Shown here: positions 8,380 through 17,503 of the stretch, in pieces
How the letters are laid out: each line of letters starts with the position of its first letter
Position numbering within the stretch: the first letter of the stretch is position 1
Assembly (NCBI RefSeq): GCF_009811755.1
Contig: NZ_BLIV01000002.1
Span: forward strand, 117,001-181,000
Source of the DNA: Roseobacter cerasinus
GTDB lineage: Bacteria; Pseudomonadota; Alphaproteobacteria; Rhodobacterales; Rhodobacteraceae
DNA length: 64,000 nucleotides
Reading direction: 5' to 3'
The notes under the pieces: model-generated
Seen by the model: the letters and a program-made list of their open reading frames with translations, nothing else
Database searches by the model: none
Told to the model about the DNA's origin: nothing
Translations under genes and position numbers: made by a program

Positions 8380-9615
8380 TTACGGCTTTGCACGGCTGAG
8401 TGTCATTGCCGCTTCTTCTTCTGGTGAAAGCTCCGCAAAGTCGAAACTGTCGAGCCGCGCCGCCCGTTTGCCGGCGCGTTCAGCCGCCGTGCCGATCCCG
8501 TCGAGATCCTCGCGCGCTTGCCGGAAGTGCGTATCGAGCTTGCCAACCCGTGTCACCACAAGCTCCACATCCCGGTGCAACTGCTTCAGCGTCTTCCGGA
8601 TGGCACCCGCCTGCTCGCGCATGCGCGCATCTTTGAGGATCGCGCGCATGGTGTTGAGTGTCGCCATACAAGTGGTCGGCGACACGATCCAGACCCGCGC
8701 GTCAAAGCCCTTGCGCACCAGATCAGGGAAGTTCGCGTGCAGCTCAGCATAGACCGCTTCGGACGGCAGAAACATCAGCGCGCCATCCGCTGTTTCGCCG
8801 TCGAGAATATACTTCTCGGCAATGTCGGTGATGTGCTTGGTCACCGCCATTTTCATCTTGGCCACCGCCTCTTTCAGCGCCTGATCACTGTCAGCCACCC
8901 GCAGCGCCTCGTAAGCTTCAAGCGGAAATTTGCTGTCAATGACAATAGGCCCCGGCGGGTTGGGCAGGTGGATCAGGCAGTCGGCACGCTTCCCGTTGCT
9001 CAAAGTCGGTTGCCAGGAATAGCTGTCGGAGGGCAGCGCCTTGGACAGGATATCGCGCAGCTGGATCTCGCCGAAGGCCCCGCGGGTCTGCTTGTTGCTG
9101 AGGATATCTTGCAGTGACAGGACATCACCCGACAGCTTGGTGATGTTGTCCTGCGCCTTGTCGATCACCGCAAGCCGTTCCTGTAGCTGCGTCAGGCTTG
9201 TGGTGGTCTGCTTTGAAGACCCATGTAGCGTTTCCTTCATACGCTCTTGCATCTCGGCCAACGCGCGGGCCGAGCGCAGGGCATTGTCGGCCAGCCGGTC
9301 CTGCATCTGCTGTTGCACCGTGGCCAGACGTGCTTCCACCGTCTGGATGACCTGCGCCTGGGTCGTGCTCTGCGTGTCTGACACCATCTGCAGCCCGCCC
9401 CGCAGCTGCTCCTGGCCTTGCCCAAGCTGCTGTACGTGCTGGCCCAACGCGCCCACCTGCTGGACCAGAGGCGCGGTCAGCGCGGCACTGCGCCCCGCCG
9501 CGCGCAGCGAGAGGATCAGGAGCAAAACAATCAGCAGGATCAGCCCGCCCGCAACCAGCCCGGCCATCACCAGCGGATCGGTCAACGCATAGGTTTGTTC
9601 GGCAATTTCAATCAT
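8380..9615 (-). CDS. rmuC: DNA recombination protein RmuC
   Basis: RmuC-family protein of 411 residues, linked to limiting inversions and rearrangements at repeats in E. coli. It has an N-terminal membrane segment (residues about 13-37), then a long Gln/Ala-rich coiled coil to about residue 150. The RmuC nuclease-like core follows, with the PD-(D/E)XK-type strand [16 protein letters not shown] and the conserved [16 protein letters not shown] and [18 protein letters not shown]. The ATG at 9615 overlaps the mutL stop by 4 bp (ATGA), so it is coupled to mutL; this rejects a longer upstream frame. Pairing with mutL makes a small genome-stability unit. Confidence 0.93.
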   Translation of the reverse strand: MIEIAEQTYALTDPLVMAGLVAGGLILLIVLLLILSLRAAGRSAALTAPLVQQVGALGQHVQQLGQGQEQLRGGLQMVSDTQSTTQAQVIQTVEARLATVQQQMQDRLADNALRSARALAEMQERMKETLHGSSKQTTTSLTQLQERLAVIDKAQDNITKLSGDVLSLQDILSNKQTRGAFGEIQLRDILSKALPSDSYSWQPTLSNGKRADCLIHLPNPPGPIVIDSKFPLEAYEALRVADSDQALKEAVAKMKMAVTKHITDIAEKYILDGETADGALMFLPSEAVYAELHANFPDLVRKGFDARVWIVSPTTCMATLNTMRAILKDARMREQAGAIRKTLKQLHRDVELVVTRVGKLDTHFRQAREDLDGIGTAAERAGKRAARLDSFDFAELSPEEEAAMTLSRAKP

Positions 9616-11411
9616 GTGCGTCCAAACAGACGTTCGATATCGCTGAGCTTCAGCTCCACATAGGTGGGTCGCCCATGGTTGCATTGGCCGGAGTGCGGTG
9701 TCTCCTCCATCTCGCGCAGAAGCGCATTCATTTCCTCCGCCCGCATGCGCCGCCCGGAACGGATGGAGCCATGACAGGCCACCCGGCTGAGGATCGCTTC
9801 AACCCGGGCCTGCACCATGTTGGAGCTGTTCTGATCCGCCAGCTCATCGAGAATGTCGAGGATCATCGCGCGCGCGTCGACGGTCCCGAGTATGGCCGGG
9901 GTCTCCCGCACCGCAACCGCGCCGCCACCAAATGGTTCAATGGTCAAACCAAAACCTTCCAGTTCATCCGCAATACCCATCAAACGGGCACGGTCTCCCT
10001 CTGAAAGCTCCACAATCTCAGGGATGAGTAGCGCTTGCCGGGCCACTCCAGCCTCGGCCATCTGACGTTTCAGCTTTTCATAAACGAGGCGTTCGTGGGC
10101 CGCGTGCTGATCGACAATCACCATGCCGGTGGCGGTTTGCGCGATGATGTAGTTCTCATGCACCTGGCCACGCGCTGTGCCCAGAGGGTAGTCTGGCGCC
10201 TCATCGGGTGTGGCGGCCTCTGCTTCAACGGGCTCATCGATACGCCCCCAGACGGGTGCTGTTTCGGCGAAGCAGGGCGTGGAGGGCCGCGGAACAGGCC
10301 GGTCCATCTGGTAGATCCGCGCAGTCGCGGGTTCCGGCGTCATCGCGCCGAGCGTGGCGGCGGCCACGGTGGTCGATGCAAGATGCCCCGCCTCGGCCAG
10401 CGCATGCCGAAGCGCGGAGACGATCAGGCCACGTGCAATCCCAGGATCGCGGAACCGCACTTCGGACTTGGCCGGATGCACATTCACGTCGACCAGTGTC
10501 GGGTCGCAGTCGAGGAAGAGCGCCGCAGCGGGGTGGCGATCCCGGCTGAGAAAGTCGAAATAGGCCCCACGCAGCGCGCCCACGAGCAACTTGTCCCGCA
10601 CCGGACGGCCATTCACGAAGAGATACTGCGCGACAGCAGAGCCGCGCGAGTATGTGGGCAGCGCGGCGAAGCCAGTGAGGTGCAGGCCCTCCCGCTTCGC
10701 ATCAATCGGCAGGGCGTTTTCGGCAAACTCGCGCCCCAGAACGCGGGCCAATCGCCCGTGCAGCGCGCCAAAAAGATCGCCCTGCTCCGCATCGGCCCGG
10801 AACACCTCGCGCCCCTCCTCACCACCGGAGACATCACGCAGGGCGAACTGCACAAACGGCTCCGCCATGGCCAGACGTTTGACAACATCGGAGATAGCTT
10901 GCGCTTCCGCCCGGTCGGTACGGAGGAACTTCAGCCGCGCAGGTGTGGCGTAGAAGAGATCGCGCAGGGTCACGATGGTTCCGGTGTTCAGCGCGGCGGG
11001 CTTCGGCGTGCTGATCTTCCCGCCTGCAACGGTGACTTCCACGCCCGGAGCATGGCCCGCACGGCTTGCGATGGTCAGGCGACCGACGGCGCCGAGCGAG
11101 GGCAGCGCCTCGCCACGGAAGCCGAAGGTGTGGATGTTGAGCAGGTCGCTGCCATCGATCTTCGAGGTCGCGTGGCGCGAGAGCGCGAGCGGTAGGTCCG
11201 GCTCCGTCATGCCGCAACCATCGTCTTGAACACGGATCAGCGTTTTGCCGCCATCGGCATAGTCAACGGTGATCCGCCGCGCGCCGGCATCGAGCGCGTT
11301 CTCGATCAGTTCCTTCACGGCAGAGGCCGGGCGTTCCACCACTTCGCCTGCAGCGATGCGGTTCACGGCGGCCTCGTCCAATTGCCGGATGACGGGGCGT
11401 TGATCGCTCAT
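9612..11411 (-). CDS. mutL: DNA mismatch repair protein MutL (endonuclease type)
   Basis: GHKL ATPase of mismatch repair, 599 residues. The ATPase motifs are [18 protein letters not shown] with [15 protein letters not shown], and HATSKI followed by [13 protein letters not shown]. The C-terminal dimerisation domain carries [12 protein letters not shown], which fits the DQHA(X)2E(X)4E endonuclease motif, plus [12 protein letters not shown] and CNHGRPT, the associated metal-site motifs. MutL here should therefore nick DNA itself, as in bacteria without MutH. ATG at 11411 was chosen; an in-frame ATG at 11432 is possible, and neither has a good Shine-Dalgarno. Confidence 0.96.
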   Translation of the reverse strand: MSDQRPVIRQLDEAAVNRIAAGEVVERPASAVKELIENALDAGARRITVDYADGGKTLIRVQDDGCGMTEPDLPLALSRHATSKIDGSDLLNIHTFGFRGEALPSLGAVGRLTIASRAGHAPGVEVTVAGGKISTPKPAALNTGTIVTLRDLFYATPARLKFLRTDRAEAQAISDVVKRLAMAEPFVQFALRDVSGGEEGREVFRADAEQGDLFGALHGRLARVLGREFAENALPIDAKREGLHLTGFAALPTYSRGSAVAQYLFVNGRPVRDKLLVGALRGAYFDFLSRDRHPAAALFLDCDPTLVDVNVHPAKSEVRFRDPGIARGLIVSALRHALAEAGHLASTTVAAATLGAMTPEPATARIYQMDRPVPRPSTPCFAETAPVWGRIDEPVEAEAATPDEAPDYPLGTARGQVHENYIIAQTATGMVIVDQHAAHERLVYEKLKRQMAEAGVARQALLIPEIVELSEGDRARLMGIADELEGFGLTIEPFGGGAVAVRETPAILGTVDARAMILDILDELADQNSSNMVQARVEAILSRVACHGSIRSGRRMRAEEMNALLREMEETPHSGQCNHGRPTYVELKLSDIERLFGRT

Positions 11412-11485
11412 ATTGGGGTCGAGAGAAACCATATCGCAACTTGTAGCACGCACCGCGCCGATTCTGAAACCGGATTTCACCGCAA

Positions 11486-11564
11486 AGGTGGCCTGAAAGC
11501 CCACCTCACCTGCCGGTCATGGACGTTTGTTCAGGCAGGTTGGGTGGGCTTTCAGGCCACCCTT
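11486..11564. repeat. Long inverted repeat, family A copy 1
   Basis: Two near-identical arms face each other across about 18 bp. The left arm (11486-11515) contains GGTGGCCTGAAAGCCCACC then TCACCTGCC; the right arm (11534-11564) is its near-perfect complement, ending GGGCTTTCAGGCCACCC. The resulting stem of about 30 bp sits directly after the puuD stop and before mutL, so it probably works as a transcription or RNA-stability barrier, although there is no U-run. The same arms recur at 47391-47468, and one arm at 60756-60785. Confidence 0.8.
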
Positions 11565-11566
11565 GG

Positions 11567-12790
11567 TCAACGGCCCGTTGCGGCGTGGTACCACCTGACG
11601 ATCTGATCGCGCTCTGCCTCTTCCATGTAAGACAAGTTAGCAGGCGGCATCGCATGGCTCGCCCCGGACTGCAGATAGATGGCCCGAGCCTGCCCGGCGA
11701 TCTGATGTTCGGTTTCCAGCCGCACACCCTTGGGCGCCCAGAGCAGCCCCTCCCACACCGGTTCTTCAGCATGACACATGGAGCAACGTCCCAAAACGAT
11801 GTCATGCACCTCCTCGAACCCTGGGGCTTCGGCAAAGCGGAGCGCAGCGCCCTGTGCGGTCTCCTGTGCATCTGCGCGGAACATCGGCGCGGTGGAGAGC
11901 CACATGATCCCGATGAAGAGCAATACAGTGACCGCCCAGGTCCAGTGCGGATGGCCTTGCCGCGCGTGCATAGAATTGAAGTAATGGCGGATGCTGACGC
12001 CCATCAGGAACACCAGGCTCGCGATGATCCAGGTGTATTCTGTCGCGAAGGCCAGCGGGTAGTGATTGCTCAGCATCAGGAAGATCACCGGCAGGGTCAG
12101 GTAATTATTGTGGGTGCTGCGCTGCTTGGCGATCTTGCCGTATCTGGCATCCGGTGTGCGGCCTGCAATCAAGTCGGCCACAACGATCTTCTGGTTGGGG
12201 ATGATGATCATGAAGACATTGGCGCTCATGATCGTAGCGGTGAAGGCCCCGAGGTGCAGCATCGCAGCGCGGCCCGAGAACACGGACGAATAAAAATATG
12301 ACATCATCACCAGCACGCCGAAGAGCGCCAGCATCAGCACCGTCTGGTCTGCGTCGACAAAGACGCGGCAGAGGGTATTGTAGACCAGCCACCCGAAGGC
12401 CAGTGAGGCCAGCGACAGGCCGATGCCCTGCCAGGCGGCCAGATCGGCAACGGCGGGGTCGAGCAGGTAGAACTCCGCCCCCAGATAGTAGACGAGCACC
12501 AACAGGATGAAGCCGCTGATCCACGTCCAGTAGCTTTGCCATTTGTGCCAGATCAGCCCGTCGGGCATGTTTTCGGGCGCCACCAGATACTTCTGGATGT
12601 GGTAGAACCCACCGCCGTGCACCTGCCACTCCTCGCCATCCGCGCCGCTGGCGAGGTTGCGGTCGCGGTGCAGGCCCAGATCCAGCGCGATGAAGTAGAA
12701 GGACGAGCCGATCCAGGCGATGCCTGTGATCACATGTAGCCAGCGCACCGCGAATTCGATCCAAGCTCCAATAGCGGCGAGGTCGTACAT
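11567..12790 (-). CDS. puuD: Membrane urate hydroxylase (PuuD-type urate oxidase) with C-terminal cytochrome c
   Basis: Oxidises urate to 5-hydroxyisourate in the cytoplasmic membrane, passing electrons to the respiratory chain instead of making H2O2. It has 407 residues. The first part is the multi-span PuuD membrane domain (WLHVITGIAWIGSSFYFIALD, GGGFYHIQKYLVAPENMP, NTHNN-like STHNNYLTLPVIFLMLSNHYP). A single haem c motif CSMCH lies at residues 336-340 with a downstream MPPAN that may supply the axial Met, so this domain should face the periplasm. It is followed by the family A hairpin and shares direction with the permease and allA/allE genes. It is the first ring-opening step for uraH and the UraD domain. 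Confidence 0.93.
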   Translation of the reverse strand: MYDLAAIGAWIEFAVRWLHVITGIAWIGSSFYFIALDLGLHRDRNLASGADGEEWQVHGGGFYHIQKYLVAPENMPDGLIWHKWQSYWTWISGFILLVLVYYLGAEFYLLDPAVADLAAWQGIGLSLASLAFGWLVYNTLCRVFVDADQTVLMLALFGVLVMMSYFYSSVFSGRAAMLHLGAFTATIMSANVFMIIIPNQKIVVADLIAGRTPDARYGKIAKQRSTHNNYLTLPVIFLMLSNHYPLAFATEYTWIIASLVFLMGVSIRHYFNSMHARQGHPHWTWAVTVLLFIGIMWLSTAPMFRADAQETAQGAALRFAEAPGFEEVHDIVLGRCSMCHAEEPVWEGLLWAPKGVRLETEHQIAGQARAIYLQSGASHAMPPANLSYMEEAERDQIVRWYHAATGR

Positions 12791-12836
12791 GCGTTGGGTC
12801 CTTTGCTGTCACGCCCGCGCTTACTGATCCGTCGGA

Positions 12837-12871
12837 CGCCTCCGGCGGGAGTATTTGCCGAAGAATGAAAG
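12837..12871 (+). repeat. Intergenic repeat, family C copy 1 (CTCCGGCGGGAGTATTT type)
   Basis: CGCCTCCGGCGGGAGTATTT followed by GCCGAAGAATGAAAG, in the short gap between the permease and puuD. Related copies lie at 32345 and 44389 (reverse), with a degenerate one at 18525. The CTCC-GGCGGGAG core is self-complementary. I remember this motif as very common in Rhodobacteraceae intergenic DNA, but this was not checked. Confidence 0.6.
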
Positions 12872-12877
12872 CAGGCG

Positions 12878-14197
12878 TCAGATCTCGTCGGGCAGCGCGA
12901 GGTTGAGGATGATGGCCACAAGTGCTGTGGGTGCAACGGCAGAGGTGGCCAGCGTGTTCACCACGCCAGGCAAATATTGCACCGCTGTGGGCACCAGGTT
13001 CAACCCCAGACCAGCGGCCAGCGACACGGCGATGATCACCATGTTGCGGCGGTTCATCTCCACCTCGCTCAGCACGTTGAGGCCCGCGGCAGCCACCATC
13101 CCGAACATCACAATCACGCCGCCGCCCAGCACCGGCAGGGGCATGGAAGCGATGACGGCCCCAATCTTGGGCAGCAGACCGCAGAGGATCAGAACCAATG
13201 CTCCGATGGTGACCACGTGGCGGCTCATTATGCCGGTCATACCAACGATGCCGACGTTCTGGCTGAACGATGTGTTGGGCAGCCCGCCGAAGACTCCCGC
13301 GATGGCGGTGCCGAGGCCGTCGGCATAGGTGGCGCCTGAGATCTCTGCATCGGTCGCTTCGCGGCTTGCGCCCGCCTTGGTGGTGGCGGACGCGTCGCCG
13401 ACCGTCTCAATCGCCGAGACGATGGAGACCAGCGTGACCGCGATCACCGCGCCGAGGGAGAACTCGAACCCATAGGGCAGCGGCGTGATCGACGTGATCC
13501 AGCTGGCATTGGCCACGGGCGCGAAGTTGACCATGCCCAGCACCAGCGCCAGCAGGTAGCCGACAATCAGCCCCACAAGGATGGCCGCATTCGACAGCGT
13601 GCCATTGGTGAAGAACTTGAGGATCAACGCGACGATCACCACGCTCAGCGCCACGGACCAGTGCATGAGGGAGCCGAAGCTCTCGGCTTCCATCTGGAAC
13701 TTGGCAGCGCCGCCAGCCGCGTATTTGATGGCGACGGGGATGAGATAGAGACCAATGGCGAGGATCACGAGGCCCGTGACCAGAGGCGGGAACAACCAGC
13801 GCAGGTGCTTGATGAAGGCGCCCAGCACGAAATGCACACAGCCCCCGATGATACAGGCCGACAATGCGACACCGAGACCTTGGGTCGCTGCAACACCGGC
13901 CAGCACGCCCACAAAGGCAAAGCTGGTGCCTTGCATGATCGGCAAACGTGCGCCTACGGGGCCGAGGCCAATGGTCTGGAGCAGGGTTGCCACACCGGCA
14001 AAAAGCATCGCCATCTGGATCAGATAGACCTGCTCGGGCCCGCCGAAGGCCAACCCGGCGGCGCCCGCGACGATGATCGACGGCGTCACGTTGGAGGCAA
14101 ACATGGCCAGCACATGCTGCAATCCCAGCGGCACGGCCTGCACCAGAGGGGGTGTTTCATCCGGGTCGCTGTAAAACCCCGTGCGCGTGTCAGTCAT
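12878..14197 (-). CDS. Nucleobase:cation symporter-2 family permease, probable urate/xanthine transporter
   Basis: A 439-residue polytopic NCS2 transporter with around 12-14 hydrophobic segments. The family signature is visible as NTSFSQNVGIVGMTGIMSR near residue 310, and the first half contains QHVLAMFASNVTPSIIVAGAAGL. NCS2 proteins import xanthine, urate or uracil by cation symport. Its place between puuD and the ureide genes makes urate or xanthine the likely substrate. It starts with ATG at 14197; the 47 bp to allA contain only a weak GCCGC/GCGGC hairpin. Confidence 0.88.
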   Translation of the reverse strand: MTDTRTGFYSDPDETPPLVQAVPLGLQHVLAMFASNVTPSIIVAGAAGLAFGGPEQVYLIQMAMLFAGVATLLQTIGLGPVGARLPIMQGTSFAFVGVLAGVAATQGLGVALSACIIGGCVHFVLGAFIKHLRWLFPPLVTGLVILAIGLYLIPVAIKYAAGGAAKFQMEAESFGSLMHWSVALSVVIVALILKFFTNGTLSNAAILVGLIVGYLLALVLGMVNFAPVANASWITSITPLPYGFEFSLGAVIAVTLVSIVSAIETVGDASATTKAGASREATDAEISGATYADGLGTAIAGVFGGLPNTSFSQNVGIVGMTGIMSRHVVTIGALVLILCGLLPKIGAVIASMPLPVLGGGVIVMFGMVAAAGLNVLSEVEMNRRNMVIIAVSLAAGLGLNLVPTAVQYLPGVVNTLATSAVAPTALVAIILNLALPDEI

Positions 14198-14244
14198 GGT
14201 CCTATCCCTGGAATTAATGAGCCGCTCTTCGGCGGCCTTTGAAT

Positions 14245-14730
14245 TTATGAAACCACCAGATAGGGCGGATCAAGCGAAACCTCGCGCAGATTGGGTGTTT
14301 CGCCAATTCGGTCCACAACTGCGAAAATACCGGGCGCAGCGAGCGGGGTGAGCACCCCGTGCCAGGTGCCGCGATGCAGGTTGATGCCCTGATAGGGTGC
14401 CGCCAGGAAGGCCTGCGGAAGCCCGGGCTCGCCATCGTCATCGGGCGCGACGGTTACGAGAAAGGGCGCGGGTGTCATGGGGATGAAGGCCTGGCTGCCC
14501 TCCGGGTGTTGCTCCAGCAAATCGAGGGTGTAGGGCAGGCTGCGGGCCTCTGCGTTGAAGAGGCTCAGGCCCGCCCGGCCCTCTGGGCCGAAGTCCATCT
14601 GCGCCCGGTCGTGATAGCGCCCGCAAAGTCCCGCGTTGATCATTTTATCCGGCGCGCCGCTGCACTCAAGCACATCGCCAAAGAGCGCAAATGCCTGCGC
14701 TGTCAGGGGCTGGGCGACAATCGTCTTCAC
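14245..14730 (-). CDS. allA: Ureidoglycolate lyase
   Basis: Splits ureidoglycolate into glyoxylate and urea, the last step of allantoin use. It has 161 residues, the normal length. The cupin-like fold shows SLFNAEARSLPYTLDLLEQHPEGSQAFIPM and the conserved LHRGTWHGVLTPL and FAVVDRIG. The start overlaps the allE stop (ATGA), so it is the third gene of puuE-uraD/allE/allA. Confidence 0.93.
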   Translation of the reverse strand: MKTIVAQPLTAQAFALFGDVLECSGAPDKMINAGLCGRYHDRAQMDFGPEGRAGLSLFNAEARSLPYTLDLLEQHPEGSQAFIPMTPAPFLVTVAPDDDGEPGLPQAFLAAPYQGINLHRGTWHGVLTPLAAPGIFAVVDRIGETPNLREVSLDPPYLVVS

Positions 14731-15536
14731 AGCGGCATATGACGGTTCACGTCTTTGTAGAGCAGATAGCGGAAAGGCTCATCCCCGGTCGCGATGCAGG
14801 CCTGCGGGCAGAAGGCGCGCAGCCAGAGGAAATCACCCGGGCCGACGCTGACCCAATCCTTGTTGAGCAGATATTCTGCTGTGCCCTGCAACACGTAAAG
14901 CCCGTGCTCCATCACATGGGTTTCAGCGAAGGGAATGCGCCCGCCCGGCTCGAAATTCACGATGTTCACGTGGAAATCATAGCTGAGGTCAAAGGGGTCA
15001 AAGAACCGCTGCGTAGCCCATGTGCCGTTGCAGCCGGGCATCGAGGCCTTCTCGACATCACTTTCATGGGTGATCAGCGCGTCGGGCACCTTCAGCCCCG
15101 GCGACGGCTGGAACTTCTTGCGGATCCAGTGAAACTGGCAGGGCTCCTCACGCACGTTGTAGATCGTCCAGACCGCACTGGGCGGCAGGTAGACATAGCT
15201 GCCGGGGATCAGATCGAAGGTGTCATGGCCCAGTGTCAGCCGGGCCTGGCCTTTGGCGATGAAGATCACGGCCTGCGCGTCCTTATCGGGCTCAGGCTCG
15301 GCGCTGCCACCTTCCTCGGCGAGCTCGACCGCGTAGTAGGAGAACGTCTCGGCAAAGCCACTCAGGGGGCGGGCCAGCACCCAGAAGCGGGCGTTCTGCC
15401 AGCCGGGCAGAAAGCTGGTGACGATATCGCGCTGCGTGATGGCCGGGATGACAGCATAAGCCTCAGTAAAGATCGCCGTGCTTTCGGGGTTTTGCGACTG
15501 GTCCGGCAGGCCACCCGGCGGGAAGGCGTAGCTCAC
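14727..15536 (-). CDS. allE: (S)-ureidoglycine aminohydrolase, bicupin
   Basis: Releases ammonia from (S)-ureidoglycine to give (S)-ureidoglycolate for AllA. It has 269 residues and two cupin halves. The N-terminal half carries TEAYAVIPAITQRDIVTSFLP and SYVYLPPSAVWTIYN. The C-terminal half carries FEPGGRIPFAETHVMEHGLYVLQG and GDFLWLRAFCPQAC, with the His/Glu metal-binding residues of the active cupin. ATGA overlaps join it to both the puuE-uraD and allA genes. Confidence 0.92.
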   Translation of the reverse strand: MSYAFPPGGLPDQSQNPESTAIFTEAYAVIPAITQRDIVTSFLPGWQNARFWVLARPLSGFAETFSYYAVELAEEGGSAEPEPDKDAQAVIFIAKGQARLTLGHDTFDLIPGSYVYLPPSAVWTIYNVREEPCQFHWIRKKFQPSPGLKVPDALITHESDVEKASMPGCNGTWATQRFFDPFDLSYDFHVNIVNFEPGGRIPFAETHVMEHGLYVLQGTAEYLLNKDWVSVGPGDFLWLRAFCPQACIATGDEPFRYLLYKDVNRHMPL

Positions 15537-16948
15537 AACAGCGCCTCCAGCCGGAGTTCGGCAATGCGTTCCACCTGACGGCAGGCTTCGGCGAATTCCA
15601 TGTCTGTCTCGTGGTCGAGTCGCCGCTCGAAGGCGCGCAGGATGCCCGCCTTGTCGTGGTCCTTGACCGCGATGATGAAGGGAAAGCCGTGCTTTTTGGT
15701 GTAGGCCGCGTTCAGCTTCTCAAAGGCCTTGCGCTCTTTGTCCGTCAGCGCATCGAGGCCGGCGCTGGCCTGCTCTTCGGTGCTCTCTTCGGTCAGCTGT
15801 TGTGCTGCCGCCAGCTTACCCGCAAGGTCGGGGTGCGCGCGCAGCACCCCCATCCGCTCCTCAATACTGGCGCTGCGGAACATGCGCGCAAGGGCAGAAT
15901 GCAACCCCACCGCCGTGTCATGTGCAGGGCCCAGCTCCAAGTCATAGGCGCGTTCGGCAATCCACTCCGAATGCTCGAAGATGCCGCCAAATTTCTCCAG
16001 AAAGTCAGCCTTCTTCATGGCTGAGGGCCGTGCCGCGCCGCGCGTGGGCGGGTGCTCTTTCCGCCAATGTTCTGCAATCTCGATCCGGCGCGCGCACCAG
16101 ACGCCCTCAAATCCCTGGATGTAGTCGATGAACCGCCTGAGCGCCTGTGCGCGACCCGGCCGCCCGACAAGACGACAGTGCAGCCCGACCGACATCATCT
16201 TGGCGGCGCCGTCCGCCCCTTCGGCGTAAAGCGCATCGAACGTATCGCGCAGATAGGCAAAGAACTGATCGCCTGAATTGAATCCCTGCGGCGTGGCAAA
16301 CCGCATGTCATTGCAATCGAGCGTGTAGGGAATGATCAACTGGTTGCGCCGTCCGATCTTGGCCCAGTAAGGCAGATCGTCATCGTAGGTGTCGGAGATG
16401 TACTCGAACTGCCCCGTCTTTGCGGCCAGCGCCACGGTGTTCTCCGAACAGCGCCCGGTGTACCAGCCGCGCGGGCTTTCGCCGGTGACCTCACCGTGCA
16501 GGCGGATCGCCTCCATCATGTCGGCCATTTCGTCTGCCTCGGAATGGTCCTTGTAGTCGATCCACTTCAGCCCGTGGCTGGCGATCTCCCAGCCTGCGTC
16601 CTGCATGGCGCGTACCTGCTCGGGCGCGCGGGCCAGCGCCGAAGCGACGCCGTAAACGGTCACTGGAATGCCCGCGCCCGTGAAAAGCCGGTGCAGCCGC
16701 CAGAACCCCGCGCGCGCGCCGTAGTCATAGATCGATTCCATGTTCCAGTGTCGCTGCCCGGGCCAGGGCTGGGCGCCCACGATCTCGGACAGAAACGCCT
16801 CCGACGCCTCATCCCCATGCAGCAGGCAATTCTCGCCCCCTTCCTCGTAGTTCAGCACAAACTGCACGGCAATCCGCGCACCACCCGGCCACTGCGCATC
16901 CGGCGGCGTTGGTCCGTAGCCTGAGAAATCACGGGGGTAGCGTTTCAC
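15533..16948 (-). CDS. puuE: Fused allantoinase (PuuE) and OHCU decarboxylase (UraD)
   Basis: A 471-residue fusion. Residues 1-300 are a polysaccharide-deacetylase-fold allantoinase (YPRDFSGYGPTPPDAQWPGG, NYEEGGE, GWEIASHGLKWIDY, GRCSENTV, SVGLHCRLVGRPGRA) that hydrolyses allantoin to allantoate. Residues about 308-471 are UraD (FLEKFGGIFEHSEWIAERA, LRAHPDLAGKLA, LNAAYTKKHGFPFIIAVK), which decarboxylates OHCU to (S)-allantoin. The fusion links consecutive reactions. The gene heads the allE-allA operon and is divergent from uraH. Allantoate amidohydrolase, needed between allantoinase and AllE, is not in the window. Confidence 0.93.
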   Translation of the reverse strand: MKRYPRDFSGYGPTPPDAQWPGGARIAVQFVLNYEEGGENCLLHGDEASEAFLSEIVGAQPWPGQRHWNMESIYDYGARAGFWRLHRLFTGAGIPVTVYGVASALARAPEQVRAMQDAGWEIASHGLKWIDYKDHSEADEMADMMEAIRLHGEVTGESPRGWYTGRCSENTVALAAKTGQFEYISDTYDDDLPYWAKIGRRNQLIIPYTLDCNDMRFATPQGFNSGDQFFAYLRDTFDALYAEGADGAAKMMSVGLHCRLVGRPGRAQALRRFIDYIQGFEGVWCARRIEIAEHWRKEHPPTRGAARPSAMKKADFLEKFGGIFEHSEWIAERAYDLELGPAHDTAVGLHSALARMFRSASIEERMGVLRAHPDLAGKLAAAQQLTEESTEEQASAGLDALTDKERKAFEKLNAAYTKKHGFPFIIAVKDHDKAGILRAFERRLDHETDMEFAEACRQVERIAELRLEALL

Positions 16949-17053
16949 GAAGGGTCTCCTTTCTGAGCCGCGCTATTCAATACCCGGTTCAGGACGCGTT
17001 GCAATTCGTATCTGAGCCGGGCAGGCTGCTGCAAACCGATAGAGGAGCGCGCC

Positions 17054-17413
17054 ATGGCCGAGGGATATCTGACCACCCATGTTCTGGACACGGCGCGCGG
17101 CTGTCCTGCGGCGGGAATCGAGATCACGTTGTACCGGATCACCGACGTTGGGCCGGTGAGGATTGCGGGTGCGGTGACCAACGCGGATGGGCGCACTGAT
17201 GCACCGATCCTCGGCGAGGAGGCTTTCGAGACAGGCATCTATGAATTGGTGTTCGACGCGGGGCCTTATCTGACGGCCAGCGGTGTTACCCCGGGGGAGC
17301 CTCGGTTCCTCGACAGCATCCCGATCCGCTTCGGGATGTCGGAGGCGGACAGCCACTATCATGTGCCGCTGCTGCTCTCACCCTTTGGATATTCCACATA
17401 CCGCGGCAGTTGA
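17054..17413 (+). CDS. uraH: 5-hydroxyisourate hydrolase (transthyretin-like)
   Basis: Hydrolyses 5-hydroxyisourate, the PuuD product, to OHCU for the UraD domain. It has 119 residues. The N-terminal LTTHVLDTARGCPAAGI and the terminal FGYSTYRGS are the two signature blocks of the family; the Arg in ITDVGPVRIAGAVTNADGR and the His near the N-terminus fit the active site. The start ATG at 17054 follows GAGGAG by a normal distance. It is divergent from puuE-uraD, with a shared control region at 16949-17053 in which I see no clear operator. Confidence 0.95.
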   Translation: MAEGYLTTHVLDTARGCPAAGIEITLYRITDVGPVRIAGAVTNADGRTDAPILGEEAFETGIYELVFDAGPYLTASGVTPGEPRFLDSIPIRFGMSEADSHYHVPLLLSPFGYSTYRGS

Positions 17414-17416
17414 TCA

Positions 17417-17479
17417 GATTTTGCACGTGACGCGGCGGAGGTCGTCTTGCCAAGGTGCGCGACCCGTGCGATTTTGCAC
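17417..17479. promoter_or_regulatory. Direct repeat upstream of deoC
   Basis: GATTTTGCAC occurs at 17417-17426 and again at 17470-17479, 53 bp apart (about five helical turns), in the gap between uraH and deoC. The second copy also takes part in an AGGTGC/GCACCT dyad. A regulator site is plausible but unproved; chance similarity cannot be excluded. Confidence 0.35.
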
Positions 17480-17503
17480 CTCTGACCGACCCGGAGGATC
17501 GCG

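Noticed and set aside
10035-11195. A 386-codon plus-strand frame opposite mutL
   Set aside because: No motifs; mutL is complete on the other strand.
11412-11504. An extended N-terminus for MutL beginning in the family A repeat
   Set aside because: It would translate the repeat arm and place about 30 extra residues before the conserved start of the ATPase domain.
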